Below, piece by piece: positions 1-11,784 of a stretch of DNA of 64,000 nucleotides. Position numbers and translations under genes: made by a program. The notes under the pieces are model-generated. The model saw only the letters and a list, made by a program, of their open reading frames with translations, made no database searches and had not been told where the DNA came from. The DNA lies in contig WTXI01000020.1 of NCBI GenBank assembly GCA_022376515.1, positions 372,001 through 436,000 of the forward strand, given 5' to 3'. The stretch is from Lactifluus volemus. Lineage: Eukaryota > Basidiomycota > Agaricomycetes > Russulales > Russulaceae. Numbering within the stretch: the first letter of the stretch is position 1; each line of letters starts with the position of its first letter.

Positions 1-472
1 GCATCCGGCCGAGGATGGCAGATAATCACTGGTTACTTAAAGTACCACGCGTCAGTCCTGATCAAAGATGGGGAACCCAAAGGGCGTACCGATGCTGAAC
101 ATGCTAGTTTCTGGCCGGTCCACCCCAGATGAAGGCCTGCCCGCGTTCCCGGCCGAAAGGAACACAAGCAGGGTCCGCATCCGAGAGGCCACGCCTGCTA
201 TGCCATTAGCACATTTCAACCAAGTCGTGCGAGATCATGATGGTCTCGTACCAGTATCATACTCAAAGCCATGTATCACCCAACCAGAAAGAACCAGAAC
301 CTATAACTGAAAGAAAAAAAAAGACAGTGATGCGGCATCCAATGCCAGAAGGCAAGAAAGAGTCCATGAGCTCAACTGTAACCCATAAGAAGGGTCTTTG
401 AAACGAGAGAACGACTCGGAGAAACTGGTTTGGGCTGTGGCTCGCGGTCTAAACACAGATGTTCGAACAGGA
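1..472. other. Non-coding stretch, no gene recognised
   Basis: No convincing exon is visible. Short open frames exist on both strands, but they lack family resemblance and are not continued by plausible splice sites. The segment lies downstream of the minus-strand gene that ends at 473, so it probably includes that gene's 3' untranslated region. Confidence 0.4.
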
Positions 473-1297
473 CTAGAATGACATCCTATGGTCAGTTCGA
501 AAGCACAGACTAGACTCGCATGGGGGGGCCCAGCACTCGACGCCGGACGTCCAGTCAATTTCTGTATCCACTCGAGGGAGAGCAGAGATGATGCTTGAGG
601 GGCGAATAGTTTCGGTGTCACTCGTATCATCGACAGCTGTCTCGAGGTCGGAATCGTCTTCCTCATCCTCCTCGAGGATTGGGGAGAGAAGGTGAGGATG
701 TGGAAACGTGGGTATGGGAATATTGATCGTCTCGTCGTCGTCGTCTTCTTCCGGGGGTGAGTCGGGGTAGGTGCTCCTGAAAGTTACTTCGACCACAGAT
801 GGTGACTCCGAGTCGGAGATGAGCCGAATAGCCTTGTTGATATGCAATACGGAGGGAAAAGATGCTGGCTCCAGAGCTCCATACCGCTTGGCTGGGCTAG
901 AAGGCGTAGGGATAGGCAGAAAAGACGGATTGGTTGGATCTTTGGTAAACTCGTGGTCGGACTCCTGGATATGCCCTTTCACGGGTTCCGAATCCAAGTC
1001 TGTATTGTCGTCACGCGCAGAAAGATTGACGTAACCGAACACAGCCCACGGGCTCACAGAAGAAGAGCTCGATGGATGACAGGACAGGTTGTACGCCGAG
1101 CGGACATCCGGGGCCGTGAATAAGTCTTGAACGGCGACAGTGGTCAGAACCTCAGATGCAGAGGCAGTTGACTGGACAAAATAAGGTTGCGCGTTGACTG
1201 CAGCTCGCTCCGCACAATTGAGTGGTGGGATAGCCAGGTGGGTGATGGTAAATTGTCCATGGTCCATGGAGCATGCCGTTGACTCAGACTGCCGCAA
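473..1297 (-). CDS. Hypothetical acidic, Ser/Pro-rich protein
   Basis: I do not recognise a family. A single uninterrupted frame of about 274 residues runs on the minus strand. The N-terminal half is low in charge. The C-terminal half carries two strongly acidic clusters (around residues 181-187 and 210-217, runs of D and E) separated by a Pro/Ile-rich linker. The many Ser and Thr residues next to acidic residues resemble casein-kinase-2 type sites, which suggests an intrinsically disordered regulatory protein; that is inference. There is no signal peptide or membrane segment. The start is the first Met of the frame. Downstream in-frame Mets are rare, so this start is reasonable but untested. 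Confidence 0.5.
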   Translation of the reverse strand: MRQSESTACSMDHGQFTITHLAIPPLNCAERAAVNAQPYFVQSTASASEVLTTVAVQDLFTAPDVRSAYNLSCHPSSSSSVSPWAVFGYVNLSARDDNTDLDSEPVKGHIQESDHEFTKDPTNPSFLPIPTPSSPAKRYGALEPASFPSVLHINKAIRLISDSESPSVVEVTFRSTYPDSPPEEDDDDETINIPIPTFPHPHLLSPILEEDEEDDSDLETAVDDTSDTETIRPSSIISALPRVDTEIDWTSGVECWAPPCESSLCFRTDHRMSF

Positions 1298-1408
1298 TAC
1301 TCGACCTGTGATAAAACGAGTTGTAGTGCCTATGTTGTGCCATATCAGTGCTGCTCTGACTCAGACATATACAGGATTAACTGACAGGCGGCGCGCACGC
1401 AGAAACGT

Positions 1409-1642
1409 TTGAAGCGCAAGAACCTTTTGCCACCCAGATCCCTCGAATGGCGAATGGAATCCGCGGCCTCCCGAATTCCGATCGCTGTCGATGATCTCTT
1501 GAGACGGAGCGGTGTGGCCAGCACAGGGAAAGAAGGGAACATTGTGAAGGAGCAAGATCTGAAGGAGATGAAGGATGGGCAGCTTTTAAAAACGGAGACA
1601 GAAGGAGATGCAGAAGCTATTAGCGACTTTATAACAGCCTGA
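1409..1642 (+). CDS. Possible small hypothetical protein
   Basis: A 77-residue open frame with a charged, helix-prone C-terminal half (Lys/Glu-rich) and a basic start. No family is recognised. An antisense frame of similar length overlaps it (1345-1686), so coding on either strand is uncertain. It could be one exon of a longer gene or chance. Confidence 0.18.
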   Translation: MKRKNLLPPRSLEWRMESAASRIPIAVDDLLRRSGVASTGKEGNIVKEQDLKEMKDGQLLKTETEGDAEAISDFITA

Positions 1643-1689
1643 AAGGACGTGGTTGATGTACTCAGACTGGACGCTATCCTTGTCATAGG

Positions 1690-2660
1690 CCGTCTGGTCC
1701 TATAACAAACTAGACTGAGGGGTTGTGATCAATAAGGAGCTGGCCTTTCACGGCCCTTGTGTGTTTGTTCAGAATGTGCAAGCAATTTGCCAGTGCCCGA
1801 GCGGTTATGTGGTTCTGTGAGCATTTGGCAGTACAGTACCTTATCGTTGTTGCAACCCATGGCAAACCTCATTCAGCCCGGTAGCGATTGGACGCAATGC
1901 GATCTCGATACATACAACGTTCATGTGATAGTGCAGGACGCAGGAGCTTTCTTTGGAATACCGTTTCGTCCCGAGCCACAAGTTCCAGCTCACTTTTAAT
2001 ATTTTGAAGGCACATCTCACGTGCTGGCACTACACGAGATGGAATTTGCAAAAAGGGCATGATTCCTTGGACTGTATGCGTGTTGTCACCAACTTGGTTC
2101 TGATTACGTGGTACTGTATCCACGCAACTTCCATTTGGGCGCATGACGTCCCACAGCTAGCTCGCGCTCGAATTGACAGCCTGAGGTAAGGGATTCCATC
2201 TCCGTCGCCGGTTCTGTAACTATCACCTAAAACTAATCTCAGATACCTATCTTTACGCCTCGGGCTCGGTGTAGAGTCACCCTCCGAGTTGTACCAAAAC
2301 GCCCATACTATAGTACACTCAACCACCCGTGCGCTTTCGGGCGTAGTTAAACACCTACTTGCAAATACAGTAGTAACAGGATATGAAAATACCCGCCGGA
2401 AGAAGACGGACCGCCATTAATAGAGTTCAAGGGGTAAGCTGAAACCCCAGACATGGGAAGTCTGGGCTTGGGTTCGGACGCTATCGTACCTGGTACCTGT
2501 TCGATCGGATTGGACTTGCGTTCGCTTCGGAATCCTTCAGATTTTATCGGATCATGGCCGCCAATATCTATAAAACCCACTGACTCCCAAGTGCCCAATT
2601 CTCTGTCCCATTGCCATCCAAGGGCTTTCTTCTGTGTACTTCCACCAAAGAGGTTGTACG
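1690..2660. other. Intergenic region upstream of the aquaporin
   Basis: No family-level coding signal on either strand. The last part must contain the first exon and promoter of the aquaporin gene, because the recognisable aquaporin frame runs back to about 2677 without an initiator Met. I could not fix that exon. Confidence 0.35.
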
Positions 2661-2676
2661 AGTGACCTTGACCGCA

Positions 2677-4210
2677 GACGATATATCAGCGTCGCAATGA
2701 CTGGAACCCAGCACCTCAGTTTGCTCTCCATCAGAATGTGCACCTTGTAGACTTCGAGCGGCGTCCTGCAATCTTTCGCTCATGGGAGAGGATGCGATAC
2801 CGACGTGCTCGTTGGTTCATCGAATGTCTGGCAGAAATGGTAAGTGGACCCTACGCCCACTATTACTAGTACAGTTTTGACCATCCACAGTTCGGCGTTT
2901 TCTTCTACTGCTATGCAGGTCCGCCCCTTGTCATAAACTCCCTGTTACGTTACATTATTGACAACTTATCAGGACTAGGCGCTACAGCTACATTCATCGT
3001 TAGTAACATCCTGAAAGCCAACGGGTTTGGGTGTATGTCGAATAATGAGCCCTAAAACGGGTGGTTACGTTACTGAACGCCACACTACGAACAGCCCTTT
3101 TTAATATTGGTTTTGCTTACGGCGTAGGAATCGTCGTTGCGATCATAGTGTGCGCGGCAACATCTGGTGGCCACTTCAGCCCTGCGGTGACTCTGGTTCA
3201 CGTACTGTTCAATGGCTTTCCTCCAGTCAAGGCAGTACGGTCAGTGACAAGTTGATTGGAGAGCGTCGCCTGCTTATATTGTACGTCATTGTGAAGATAT
3301 ATTATTGCACAAATTCTTGGCAGCTTCCTTGCCAGCATGTCTGTGTACTGGCAATGGAACGTACTCATCAAGGTCAGCATATATGCCGTCAGGTCAAGGA
3401 AAGTTTCGATAAGTTTATTCACGTATTTTTCAGGAGGCAGAAGCAGCGCTTCGAGCTGGTGGTCTATATGATGCCCAGAATTTTACAAGCCTTGGACCTG
3501 CTGGTATCTTCGCTTTTTATGCCAACCCGCAATCCCTCTTGGTCAGGTCTTCCTGAACGAACTTGTATCGGTAGGCGGTCGTACCCCACATGGCAATCTT
3601 TGTTGAAATATAACCCGTGAGAATAGGACTTCTTTATTGGCGTAGCTATCTCTGCATGCCTTGATCCAACGAACTTTTTTACGCCTCCTGCTGCAGCGCC
3701 ATGGGTCATTGGCCTGACATAGTGTGTGGCGTTTTTGTCGACTAGAAATGCCAAATCGCTGAATTCTTACTTTCCCAGTGGGACCGCGATATGGGGATTC
3801 GCAAGTAATGGCTGTATGTGGGCAGTTCTTTTGCTTGGTTGCGTAGAGTATCAATTTCTAGGAATACAGTGGCAGCAAACACTGCTCGTGATGTGGGTGG
3901 ACGCCTGGCCGCAATGGCGATCTGGGGGACAAAGGCCAATGGTGGGAGATACGCCGCAATCGCAGCGCTGACCAACATCCTTGCGACTGTTTTGGCGTAC
4001 GCCTTCTACGAGTTCGTTTTGAAGGACTCGAGCCGACGTACGTTGCACATGATCGTTATTTTCGCTCTTCTTGTCTTCTTTCTCAGCATTCCTTTCATAG
4101 TTCTCACTGCTGCGGAGAAGGAGTTTTACCATGGCCGTGCTGCTGGATTGGAACACCGGGAGCGATACTCGGATCCGGTTCCGGTTTTGATTCCGAGAAG
4201 AGTGGTGTAG
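2677..4210 (+). CDS. Aquaporin / aquaglyceroporin (MIP family), NTARD type
   Basis: Membrane channel for water or small solutes, made of six helices with two half-helix loops. At least eight exons can be joined. A basic cytosolic N-terminus (FERRPAIFRSWERMRYRR) is followed by helix 1, then the first pore loop SGGHFSPAVT (about 3163-3189), the AQILGSFLAS helix, the loop SLGPAGIFAFY, the helix DFFIGVAISACLDPTN, and the second pore loop NGLAANTARDVGGR (about 3800-3910). A final helix and a basic tail end at 4210. Intron donors such as the GTATGT at 3034 give clean phases. Two oddities: the first NPA motif reads SPA, and around 3541 the frame needs one more base (between LL and VFLNELV), so the gene is either frameshifted or misread. 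The true first exon upstream of 2677 is not resolved. NTA in the second motif is usual for this fungal subfamily as I recall it. Confidence 0.85.
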
Positions 4211-4511
4211 GTGTGGAGCATCCTGCAAGTAAAATGTAACGTAGTACAATTAGTCCATTTCCGGCGTACTGAATCGAATCGCTGAACGACGTGTGATTTC
4301 AGGGGACCACGTGGTTCCGCGTTATCATTCACTTTAGCTACATTTATTTAAACGACCTGAGAGTTTTGCTCGCCCGCGTAATTATAAGCTTCTCACGCCT
4401 GTTGTCTCCAAACAGTCAGGTCTACGACAACATAACTCGGCATCCGTGTCTTTAGCTGGTCAGAGTTGTGCATACTGTCCAGAAACACGAACAACTCTAG
4501 AAATCTGGGAG

Positions 4512-5936
4512 TTAGGGCCGCGAAGTTGGCGCTACAGGAAAAGTAAGGACAAACAGTTTCCCTGTATTGCCTCCAGTGAAGAGCATGTTAAATGCCTCAG
4601 GTGCCTTTTCTAGTCCCTCGACGATGTGGAAGTTGCGGATAATACGACCCTCAGAAATCCATTTGCTAAGGTCTCTCAACGCGTCAGGAAATCGCTCAGT
4701 ATAGTGCCTCCTAAGAGAGATTATGTACCCCATCAACGTGTGAGTCACTCCACACTCACACAGTAAATCCTTCGATCTTTGCTCCTTGCACTACGAGGTT
4801 AAAGTATGACGATATTCCCCTTGGCTCGGGGGTATCTGTAGTTCATCTTATCAGACGCAAAGTTTACCTGCAGCCGAGCAGGCTCACTGTAAGTGGAAAT
4901 GGCTCCTGACCAGCATAATCAGCAACCTCGATCATGATGTCGACTCACACGAACTCTTTGACTCACCGCATAATACAATGCGCGCCTTCGGCTTGAGTCT
5001 AGTCAATGCAAAGTCCAGTATCTCACCGCCGACGTTGTCGAAGAAGACATCGAAGCACCCAACAGTGTCGATGAACTCGTCGCGGAATGTGGGACTTTTG
5101 TAGTTGATTGCCGCGTCAATCTTGAGCTCCTCTCGGAGCCACCGGCACTTCTCGTCTGTACCAGCAATTCCGATGACTTTGGCGCCATGTATCTTACCAA
5201 TCTGGCACGCGAGCGCGCCAACAGAACCTGCGGCAGCCGAGACCACGAGGGTCTCACCAGACTTAATCTTTCCGACATCTAGCATACCCTGTCCCGCAAA
5301 GTATCAACGGCCACGTGTATCGCCAATGTTGGACACATACAAAGTATGCCGTCACGCCGCCTGAAGAGTGGCTCGGTCAGACGACGCCTCAGGGAAACCG
5401 TGGGATGAGGTACTCACCAGCTTTTCCCAAAGGCCCCAGGAAATCGAGCAGTTGGGTGCCTGGAAGGACACTGGCCCAACCTTTTCAAACCATGATCTGG
5501 CGGAGCATTCGCATAGAGTCACTCACTGAATTACTTGAACGTCTTCCTCTTTCACAACACCGTACTCCGTCCAGCCTGTTCGTAAAGATAACGATGGGAA
5601 GGACGCTAGTATCGAGTAAAACTTACCAAGGCCACGGTGGCTGCTCACGACGTCACCTGGTCGTAGCCGGGAGCCCTCGCCTATTTCGACTATGGTACCT
5701 AGTAGCCCGATTGACCGCATAACCTCGCCAATTTGTACAGTACCCCCGTAGCTCCCCGCATCGGTCAACCAGGTCCTCATAACTGGATCGAGGGAAATCC
5801 AGTCTACTCGAACGAGCACCTCACTTGGACCAGGCTTTAGGTCCCAAGCTATCGTCTCTTTGCGAAACGTAGTGGACGTGATATGAGTCACGGGACGCTG
5901 AGCGAATACGACTCTCGTGTAGTCCTTTGGTAACAT
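4512..5936 (-). CDS. NADP-dependent alkenal / prostaglandin-reductase-like MDR enzyme, copy 1
   Basis: Medium-chain, zinc-independent reductase of the leukotriene-B4 12-hydroxydehydrogenase / alkenal double-bond reductase type, expected to reduce the C=C bond of alpha,beta-unsaturated carbonyls with NADPH in the cytosol. Exons read in order: the start MLPKDYTRVVFAQRP at 5936, the catalytic half with SLDPVMRTWL, the LLDFLGPLGKAG segment, GVTAYFGMLDVGKIKSG, the cofactor-binding AAAGSVGALACQIGK (about 5200), DVFFDNVGGEILD, then YFNLVVQGAKIEGF and the C-terminal LSKWISEGRI and LFTGGNTGKLFVLT. All junctions I checked keep frame, so this copy appears intact. It lies head to tail with a close paralogue (6342-7831). 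The specific substrate cannot be deduced. Confidence 0.88.
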
Positions 5937-6341
5937 GGCTCGAGCGAGGTGAGGGCGAGGGCGGAGAGTCAGTGCGGGCGCAAGGCGTCCCATCTGCCGA
6001 TCCCAGTAGTTATTTATGTCGATCTCATACGCGGCTGAGCGAGTTATTCTCTGGCCATTGGCAACCTCCGGTGCCAGATGTATGATAACCATTGGGTCGG
6101 GTCTCGTTGGTGCTCACTTGCTCGGGAGAAGTTGCGAGAACCAAGTAAGGCAAACATCCATTCATGTGTTTTCCCGACAATCAAGGCGACAACTGATATC
6201 CAACTGAAAATATCCAATTGCTGGTGTACTAACTTTCGCTTCTCTGCCTTGGAAACATTCTTCTTTATTTGCAATCCAACTTCACTGACCTCTCGAACGC
6301 CCGTCGCTTGGCTTCGTCATAGCTCAAACTCCCCTCTCATC

Positions 6342-7831
6342 TCAGAGTTTGGCATCAGGGCCCGAAACATGGACGACTCTGATAGTTTCCAACAAGTTAG
6401 TGGACAGCCAAGTCAGGACGAGATGATGTGGTGACGAACAACTTTCCCGTATTCCCCCCGTAAAGAGCAGAGGGAGCGCCTCAGGTGCCTTCTCCAACCC
6501 CCGGACAACGTGGAATTTCCGAACTATGCGACCCTCAGAAATCCATTTACTGAGATCTGTCACAGCTTCTGGAAAACGATCCGCGTAGTCAAATCTATAG
6601 AACATCATACCCTCGGTTAGCACTCAGGTAGGGTAAACTGTTCCTCTCTCCCAAGCACGCTTACATGTAGAAGCCTTCTATTTTTGCTCGTTGACTTATC
6701 AGGTTCATGTAGGAAGAGAGGCCCTTCGGCTTTGGAGCGTCTATAATGTAGGTCTGTCAAAATCAGATCCTACCCGGACTGTGGTCAGCGTACTGTAATC
6801 GGAGATAGCGCCTATGAGAAAATCCACCGCGATGTAAGCGTGACAGCAACATTAGTCGTGTCTCGACTCACCACAGAAGGCAATGCGGGCTCCCTTCTTG
6901 AGTCTAGTCATGGCAAAATCCAATATTTCGCCTCCAACGTTATCGAAGAAGACATCAAGGTATCCAACCGCATTCTTAAAGTCGTCACGGAAAGCGGGGC
7001 TCTTGTAGTTTAGAGCTGCATCGATCTTGAGTTCCTCTTTGAGCCATTGGCACTTCGCATCCGTTCCAGCAATTCCGATGACTTTCGCGCCATATATCTT
7101 TCCAATCTGGCAGACCAACGAGCCGACGGAGCCGGCGGCCCCAGAAACGACAAGGGTCTCGCCGGCCTTGATCTTTCCAACGTCCAACAAGCCCTACCTC
7201 CTCGAGTTAGTGGCACGCAGCTGCATCGTCAAGTTGAACAGCATACAAAGTATGCAGTTAGACCGCCTAGAATGATTGAATTAGACAAGCATTTCAGAGT
7301 AAACTATATGAAGTACACACCACTAGCACCCAGAGGTCCCAGAAAGTCGAGAAGTTGTGTGCCTGGAGGCACACTTTTACACTTGCTCAGTCTGCAGCTC
7401 AACAACGGAAATGTGTCGCCGGACAGTACTCACTGCACTTTTGGGCGCTTACCTCCTTCAAAATAGCGTATTCACACCAACCTGCTCATAAGCATATACA
7501 CTACAGGACACTGGTACCAAGCGAACTCACCAGGCATGCAGCTCACAACGTCACCAGGTTGTAGCTTACAACCTTCACCCGCTTTCACGACGGTGGCTAA
7601 CCCGACGGCCCGCATGACTTCACCGATTCGAACGGGAGGGACGTAACTCCTGGCATCCCTCAACCAACCCCGCATAGCAGGGTCAAGCGAAAGCCAGTTG
7701 ACTTGGACAAGGACCTCACCTGTCTCAGGCTTTAGATCAAAAGGTACCCTCTCTGTGCGGAAGGTGTTAGGCGTGATATCAGCAATGGGACGCTCATGGA
7801 GCACAATCCGGGTGTATTTTTCTGGAGACAT
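6342..7831 (-). CDS. NADP-dependent alkenal-reductase-like MDR enzyme, copy 2
   Basis: Tandem paralogue of the 4512-5936 gene with the same exon plan: MSPEKYTRIVLHERP start at 7831, SLDPAMRGWL, MLDVGKIKAGETLVV, the cofactor loop GAAGSVGSLVCQIGK, DVFFDNVGGEILD and LSKWISEGRI. The C-terminus departs from copy 1 just after LFTGG. A run of six C on the + strand (6454-6459) puts the frame out by one base and yields an unrelated tail ending at 6342. With one more base the reading returns to NTGKLFV and stops at 6397. This is either a recent frameshift or a homopolymer error. Function is as for copy 1. Confidence 0.82.
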
Positions 7832-8395
7832 TCGTGAGGATGGTGGATGGTCAAACGATCTCAGTTTCAGAGAGACCTTACTACAAAACCGGTAAGTGAT
7901 TGTTTACCGGGGCCGGTAGAGTTGCGTTGAACGCTGACAAATAGCATCATCACTCTGCCAGTGCTGACTTCATTTTTCGGAGGCAAGTAGTAAGGGAAGC
8001 AGATATCATGGGTGTGACAAAAATTACGTGGGCCTGTAGGGTCGTTCAAAGGTCGTGATGGTGACACTCTCAATTCACGGTTGAGATAGCTTGAATGTAC
8101 AAGCTAATCACATCACATCCCTAATGTAACTTACGCAACTGGGATCAGCATGCTAGTGTTGTTAGGACTGGGGTTATTCCTTCTGCCAGGTAACTTGACA
8201 TTAGGTGTCGCTCGTAGCAATATATCTCGGCTGACAGAATCGTACTAGCCTGTCCTCTAGTCATCACCCCGGGACTTTGCGCACCATACTGTACAAGAGT
8301 CCTTGCTTCAGTCAGTTTCTTTATTGATATAATAGGAGTATCATCGAAATGAGTAAAGTCACGATATACACAGCCGACCCTCTGGCCACACGGGT

Positions 8396-10121
8396 CTACG
8401 TGGACCTCAACGACTCTTGTTGTATTGTCTGCATAAAGGCCTGTAACGCGACAATCGGCTGGTATGAAGGTATCATGTGGCCCGCTTCATACACTTCCAA
8501 GTATGACAGTTTGCCGGCGGTCTTGAACTTGCCATACTCCACGCCACCGACAGTGTACGGTTCCAACGGCCGTGAGTTGAAAAGGCCCGAGTCTGAGAAT
8601 TCCAGCTTGGACGCGCACTCCCCCACGCCTACGGGGTTACAAAGCCAGTCTACAGAGACAAAAGAAGAGTAGACGAGAGCTGCATTAAGCGGCCGAGAAG
8701 CTAGAGTCGGAACGACGGAGGGAACGTACCGGCGTCACCTACCCAGAAGAGCACTTGAATGGTACCCCAGTCTAGGACCTCACTAAGGGTAGACAAGAAA
8801 GACCGCGCGACTAGCGGATGGTGATGAGTTGTCAACCATCGACTTAATTATGGAGTGGACATACAGTCGCCGGTCTTGTTAAACCTTTGAAACACTGTCT
8901 CAGAAAAGTTTCGGTATGGTACCCGAGCACCAATAGCATTTATGACGTCGTTGGACTGGAGGTATGTGAAGAATGCTGACGGGGCCCGGGGGAACGGACC
9001 CGGATTCGGCTGGCGCATATCGTAGGGGTCGAAGGATACTGGGGATTCCACCTCGATCGCGATTTTAATATCGGTGAAGCAGACGTTATGGGCATGGGAG
9101 CAATCTCTATCAGAATGGGATCTGCTACAAGTGTTCAGGGCAGGCAGACATTTTTTATTGTACACATCCAGGAGTGACGCGGCTTGTGAGCTGCTAATGA
9201 GGGGACCGTAGGGATTATTGAGCGAATAGTCGATGTACGACTCATACTGGATCTTCGGATCGATCTATACAGCACAGAGCCACCTAAACATTCGGAGAGC
9301 TAGAATTGAGAGTGAACTCACCCAAGCGCTGTTGATTCCCAATGCAACGAGAGGAATTATTATCCCTTCTTCCTTATTTTTCCTAATGGCATCGTTCTTG
9401 TACTCACTAAAACACGGTCAACGGTCAAGTCACTTGAAGACTAATGACAACTTAAAACTCACAAGTACTTTGCAAACTCAGGCCCATAGTGTCCACCATA
9501 GGACTCAGTAAACAAGCCAAAATCGTGATTCTTGTATTTGGGGAAGCGACTGTAAAAGGCCTGTAGGAGTTTCCACACAAACGGTGCCGCAGTGATCGTC
9601 GAAGTTACGTCGTCCGAGTCCGAACCGTAGCTGAAGCCCGTGCCAATGGGCTGGTCTATGTAAAGCATGTTGGCGACGTTGTTCCAGCTGTATGGGTTTA
9701 ACACAGGGATTGAGCCGGAAACATTGTTGAATGTACAAGGGCCGTTCTCCGTGAAGAGACCAACCATGCTACTGGAACCTGGACCGCCGTTGAACCAAAG
9801 GGCGAGAGGTGCAGTTGAAGGATTATCGCGGGCCTCGAAAACCAGAACCACATGTGCTGAGAGTGCCTCAGATGGCGTAGGTAATACGAAACGAAGGGGA
9901 TAGTTCCTCACCATATCCCTGCCGACGGGCAAATAGCCAGAGACCTGGTTAACTCCAGGCGTGGTTTCACAGATACCGCTGTTGGTGACAATAGACATCG
10001 TTGTTTCAGTGGGCTCGTGGTCGAAAATGCTGAAGTGCACATGGTCTCTGTCGACGAGCGACGGGGATGCAATAGCAAGGGAGGCCGAAGAGAGTGCCAA
10101 GAGAGCAGGGATCCGGACCAT
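8396..10121 (-). CDS. Secreted serine carboxypeptidase (S10), inverted copy
   Basis: Peptidase family S10, which removes C-terminal residues from peptides in acidic secretory or extracellular compartments. The start at 10121 gives the signal peptide [18 protein letters not shown]. Then follow the oxyanion region NGGPGSSSM, the nucleophile motif [12 protein letters not shown], a central Cys-rich part (CLPALNTC), the Asp of the triad in VGDA joined across an intron to DWLC, and the His in AGHMIPSYQP near the stop at 8396. All three catalytic residues are present. The apparent TAA at 8848-8850 lies inside an intron with a GTATGT donor. One lesion is visible: at 9838-9841 there are four A where the two other copies have five, which shifts frame after the first intron (before [10 protein letters not shown]). 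If that is a base error the gene is intact. Confidence 0.82.
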
Positions 10122-10439
10122 GGGGAGGTTTGTTGGCGATCATTCACGGAACACCTGGACTCCTGGAGGTATTAAGTATCTGGCTGGTCGGCGACCACGT
10201 TCCGTTGAAACGAATATTGAAAAATTCAGTGGCGTAATCAGAAATTGGCCATGGCCAAGAATCCATACGCACAGTAGAGCCCGCGGATATCTGATCTTAC
10301 AACAACAGATTTGGATCACGAGATGGATTATTCCAGCCGATATTACTATCATTCACTCCTCATCATAGCGTACTAACGCTAATGATGTAGAGGTCCTTTG
10401 TGGCTTCACACCAGTCTTTGTCATGACCGACCCCATTTT

Positions 10440-11529
10440 CAAATGCTTTCAAGAGCGATGATTGTCCATCGTCAATCCTTTGGAAGCTTCAAGCTTCAGC
10501 TTGCAGATGCGTGAGCGAACACAGGATATCCAAACGTTGTTTCAAGGGAGTCATTGACCCACGTCTTTGTATTGGGATCTAAGGAAGCACCTGGTTAATT
10601 TCGCTTGCAGACGAGAGGATAACCGATATAACTACCAGATGGATAACCACTGCCGAGTCCAGAAGACCAAGACCTCTTCACGCACAGTGCTTCGGCCCCT
10701 TTGCACATGTCCGAGTCATCATGGGGATCTTCCTCAAACACCCAGCCCTCGATCCAAGCGTCACGCGTTACCTTTGCTGCGACACTCACTGCACCAACGA
10801 TCTTGTACTTGGAATCAGCCTTGGTCGTCACTGTGAAGTCGACGCCCAGAAAATGCGATGACAAGAGCTGCTCGTATGGTTTGGTAGCACCAAGAGCGTC
10901 GACATACACCTAATGAAACAGGAAGACAATAATCGTATGCTCCCGACCTCAGTTAATTTGATACCCTGCTGTAGTACTCCGCGAATAAGCGACATGGTGG
11001 CTTCTTGAAATTGTTTGTTCAAATTAATCAGAGGTCGGCGAAGCATGCTGCTCGAGATATCTCGGAGACTGTGGTTGTTACAAACTGTGCCAGATGAGAA
11101 TGGAAGCATGGCTGACCTTAGGACCCTCACAGACCACCCCAGATTTTCGACATTGTCACACAAGTGTCTAATAGCGAGGCACGAGTGTCGGAAGAGAGCG
11201 TCTTGGAAGTCTATCACGTCACATGAAGATGAGGGTCACGGCGCGTCATGCAGCCTAAGGAATCGGCGCGCACCCGCAAACCCGAGATCGTTAAGCTGTT
11301 CCTCGTAAGAGGCTGGACAATAGGTGACGCCCTAGACCAAAGGACCCAAGACTGGACCACGTCCAGCTTCGTCAACACCGAGGATGTAAGGACCAGGTGC
11401 TGTTGGGGCCGGAGAGTGATAAGTGTAGGAAGAAAGGAGAGGACCTGCGTTGTGAATTATTGAAGGGATATCGCGCGCCTTTGCATTGGAATGGTCCGCG
11501 CATCCGCCGAGGAAAGATGACGGAGACAT
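10440..11529 (-). pseudogene. RNase H2 subunit A pseudogene, inverted copy
   Basis: Ribonuclease HII/H2A cleaves RNA of RNA-DNA hybrids and ribonucleotides embedded in DNA. The diagnostic N-terminal [15 protein letters not shown] is clear just downstream of the start at 11529, followed by pieces NVENLGWSVRVL, LRRPLINLNKQ, VDALG, FTVTTKADSKYKIVGA and AAKVTRDAWIEGW. It is broken: the codon after GPLV is TAG where the other two copies have TAT, and the DSKTL region is out of frame. It is followed at about 320 bp by the S10 gene on the same strand, as in the two right-hand copies. Confidence 0.8.
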
Positions 11530-11629
11530 GCGAGTGAGTGACCAAGGTGACGCGAATGCATCGCGTCATTTCGGCCTGTTTGTACGAAATGGGCGTATAC
11601 AAACTATACACATCGTACAGTATCGGTCT

Positions 11630-11784
11630 CTACACCCTCCTCGACAAACTCCTCACATCCGGCGTGATACCCATCCCATCCATGCCCATGCCTATAGCCC
11701 GTGTCACCATCGGAGAGCCACGCTCTGCACCCCCATAGGTGGAATTGCGTTGAACTGTGCTAGTGGGCCATCAGGATACCCGCT
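11630..11784 (-). pseudogene. 3' fragment of the Met/Gly-rich gene
   Basis: The reverse complement reads through GMGMDGMGITPDVRSLSRR to a stop at 11630, matching the end of the gene at 49472-50272. It is truncated at 11784, has lost a short stretch present at 50120-50131, and carries only a short Met/Gly run compared with the expanded run in the full gene. Its product, if any, would have no start. Confidence 0.75.

Larger units (their letters stand above)
8145..11784 (-). repeat. Inverted copy (left arm) of the RNase H2A + S10 block
   Basis: The reverse complement of this segment matches + strand sequence at 50079-57075. It holds, in minus-strand order, the last bases of the Met/Gly-rich gene, an RNase H2A pseudogene, an S10 carboxypeptidase, and about 250 bp of downstream flank that matches 56816-57075. 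The left end fades near 8145 and the right end near 11784 (shared motif gcgggtatcctg). Because only the 3' tip of the Met/Gly-rich gene is present here, this arm is probably the derived copy. Confidence 0.85.

Noticed and set aside
473..666. Minus frame 301-666 overlapping the acidic protein gene
   Set aside because: It is a shifted frame of the same region, with composition of random translation; the 473-1297 frame is longer and more protein-like.
3034..3094. Apparent stop (CCC TAA) after KANGFG in the aquaporin gene
   Set aside because: A GTATGT donor at 3034 and an ACAG acceptor at 3093-3094 remove it and give the in-phase reading GFGSLFNIGFAYG.
8848..8850. TAA stop inside the inverted S10 copy (and its equivalent at 56360-56362) as a nonsense mutation
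   Set aside because: Both lie in a short intron with GTATGT/GTATGC donor and CTAG acceptor; splicing joins TGD to the conserved next exon and removes the stop.
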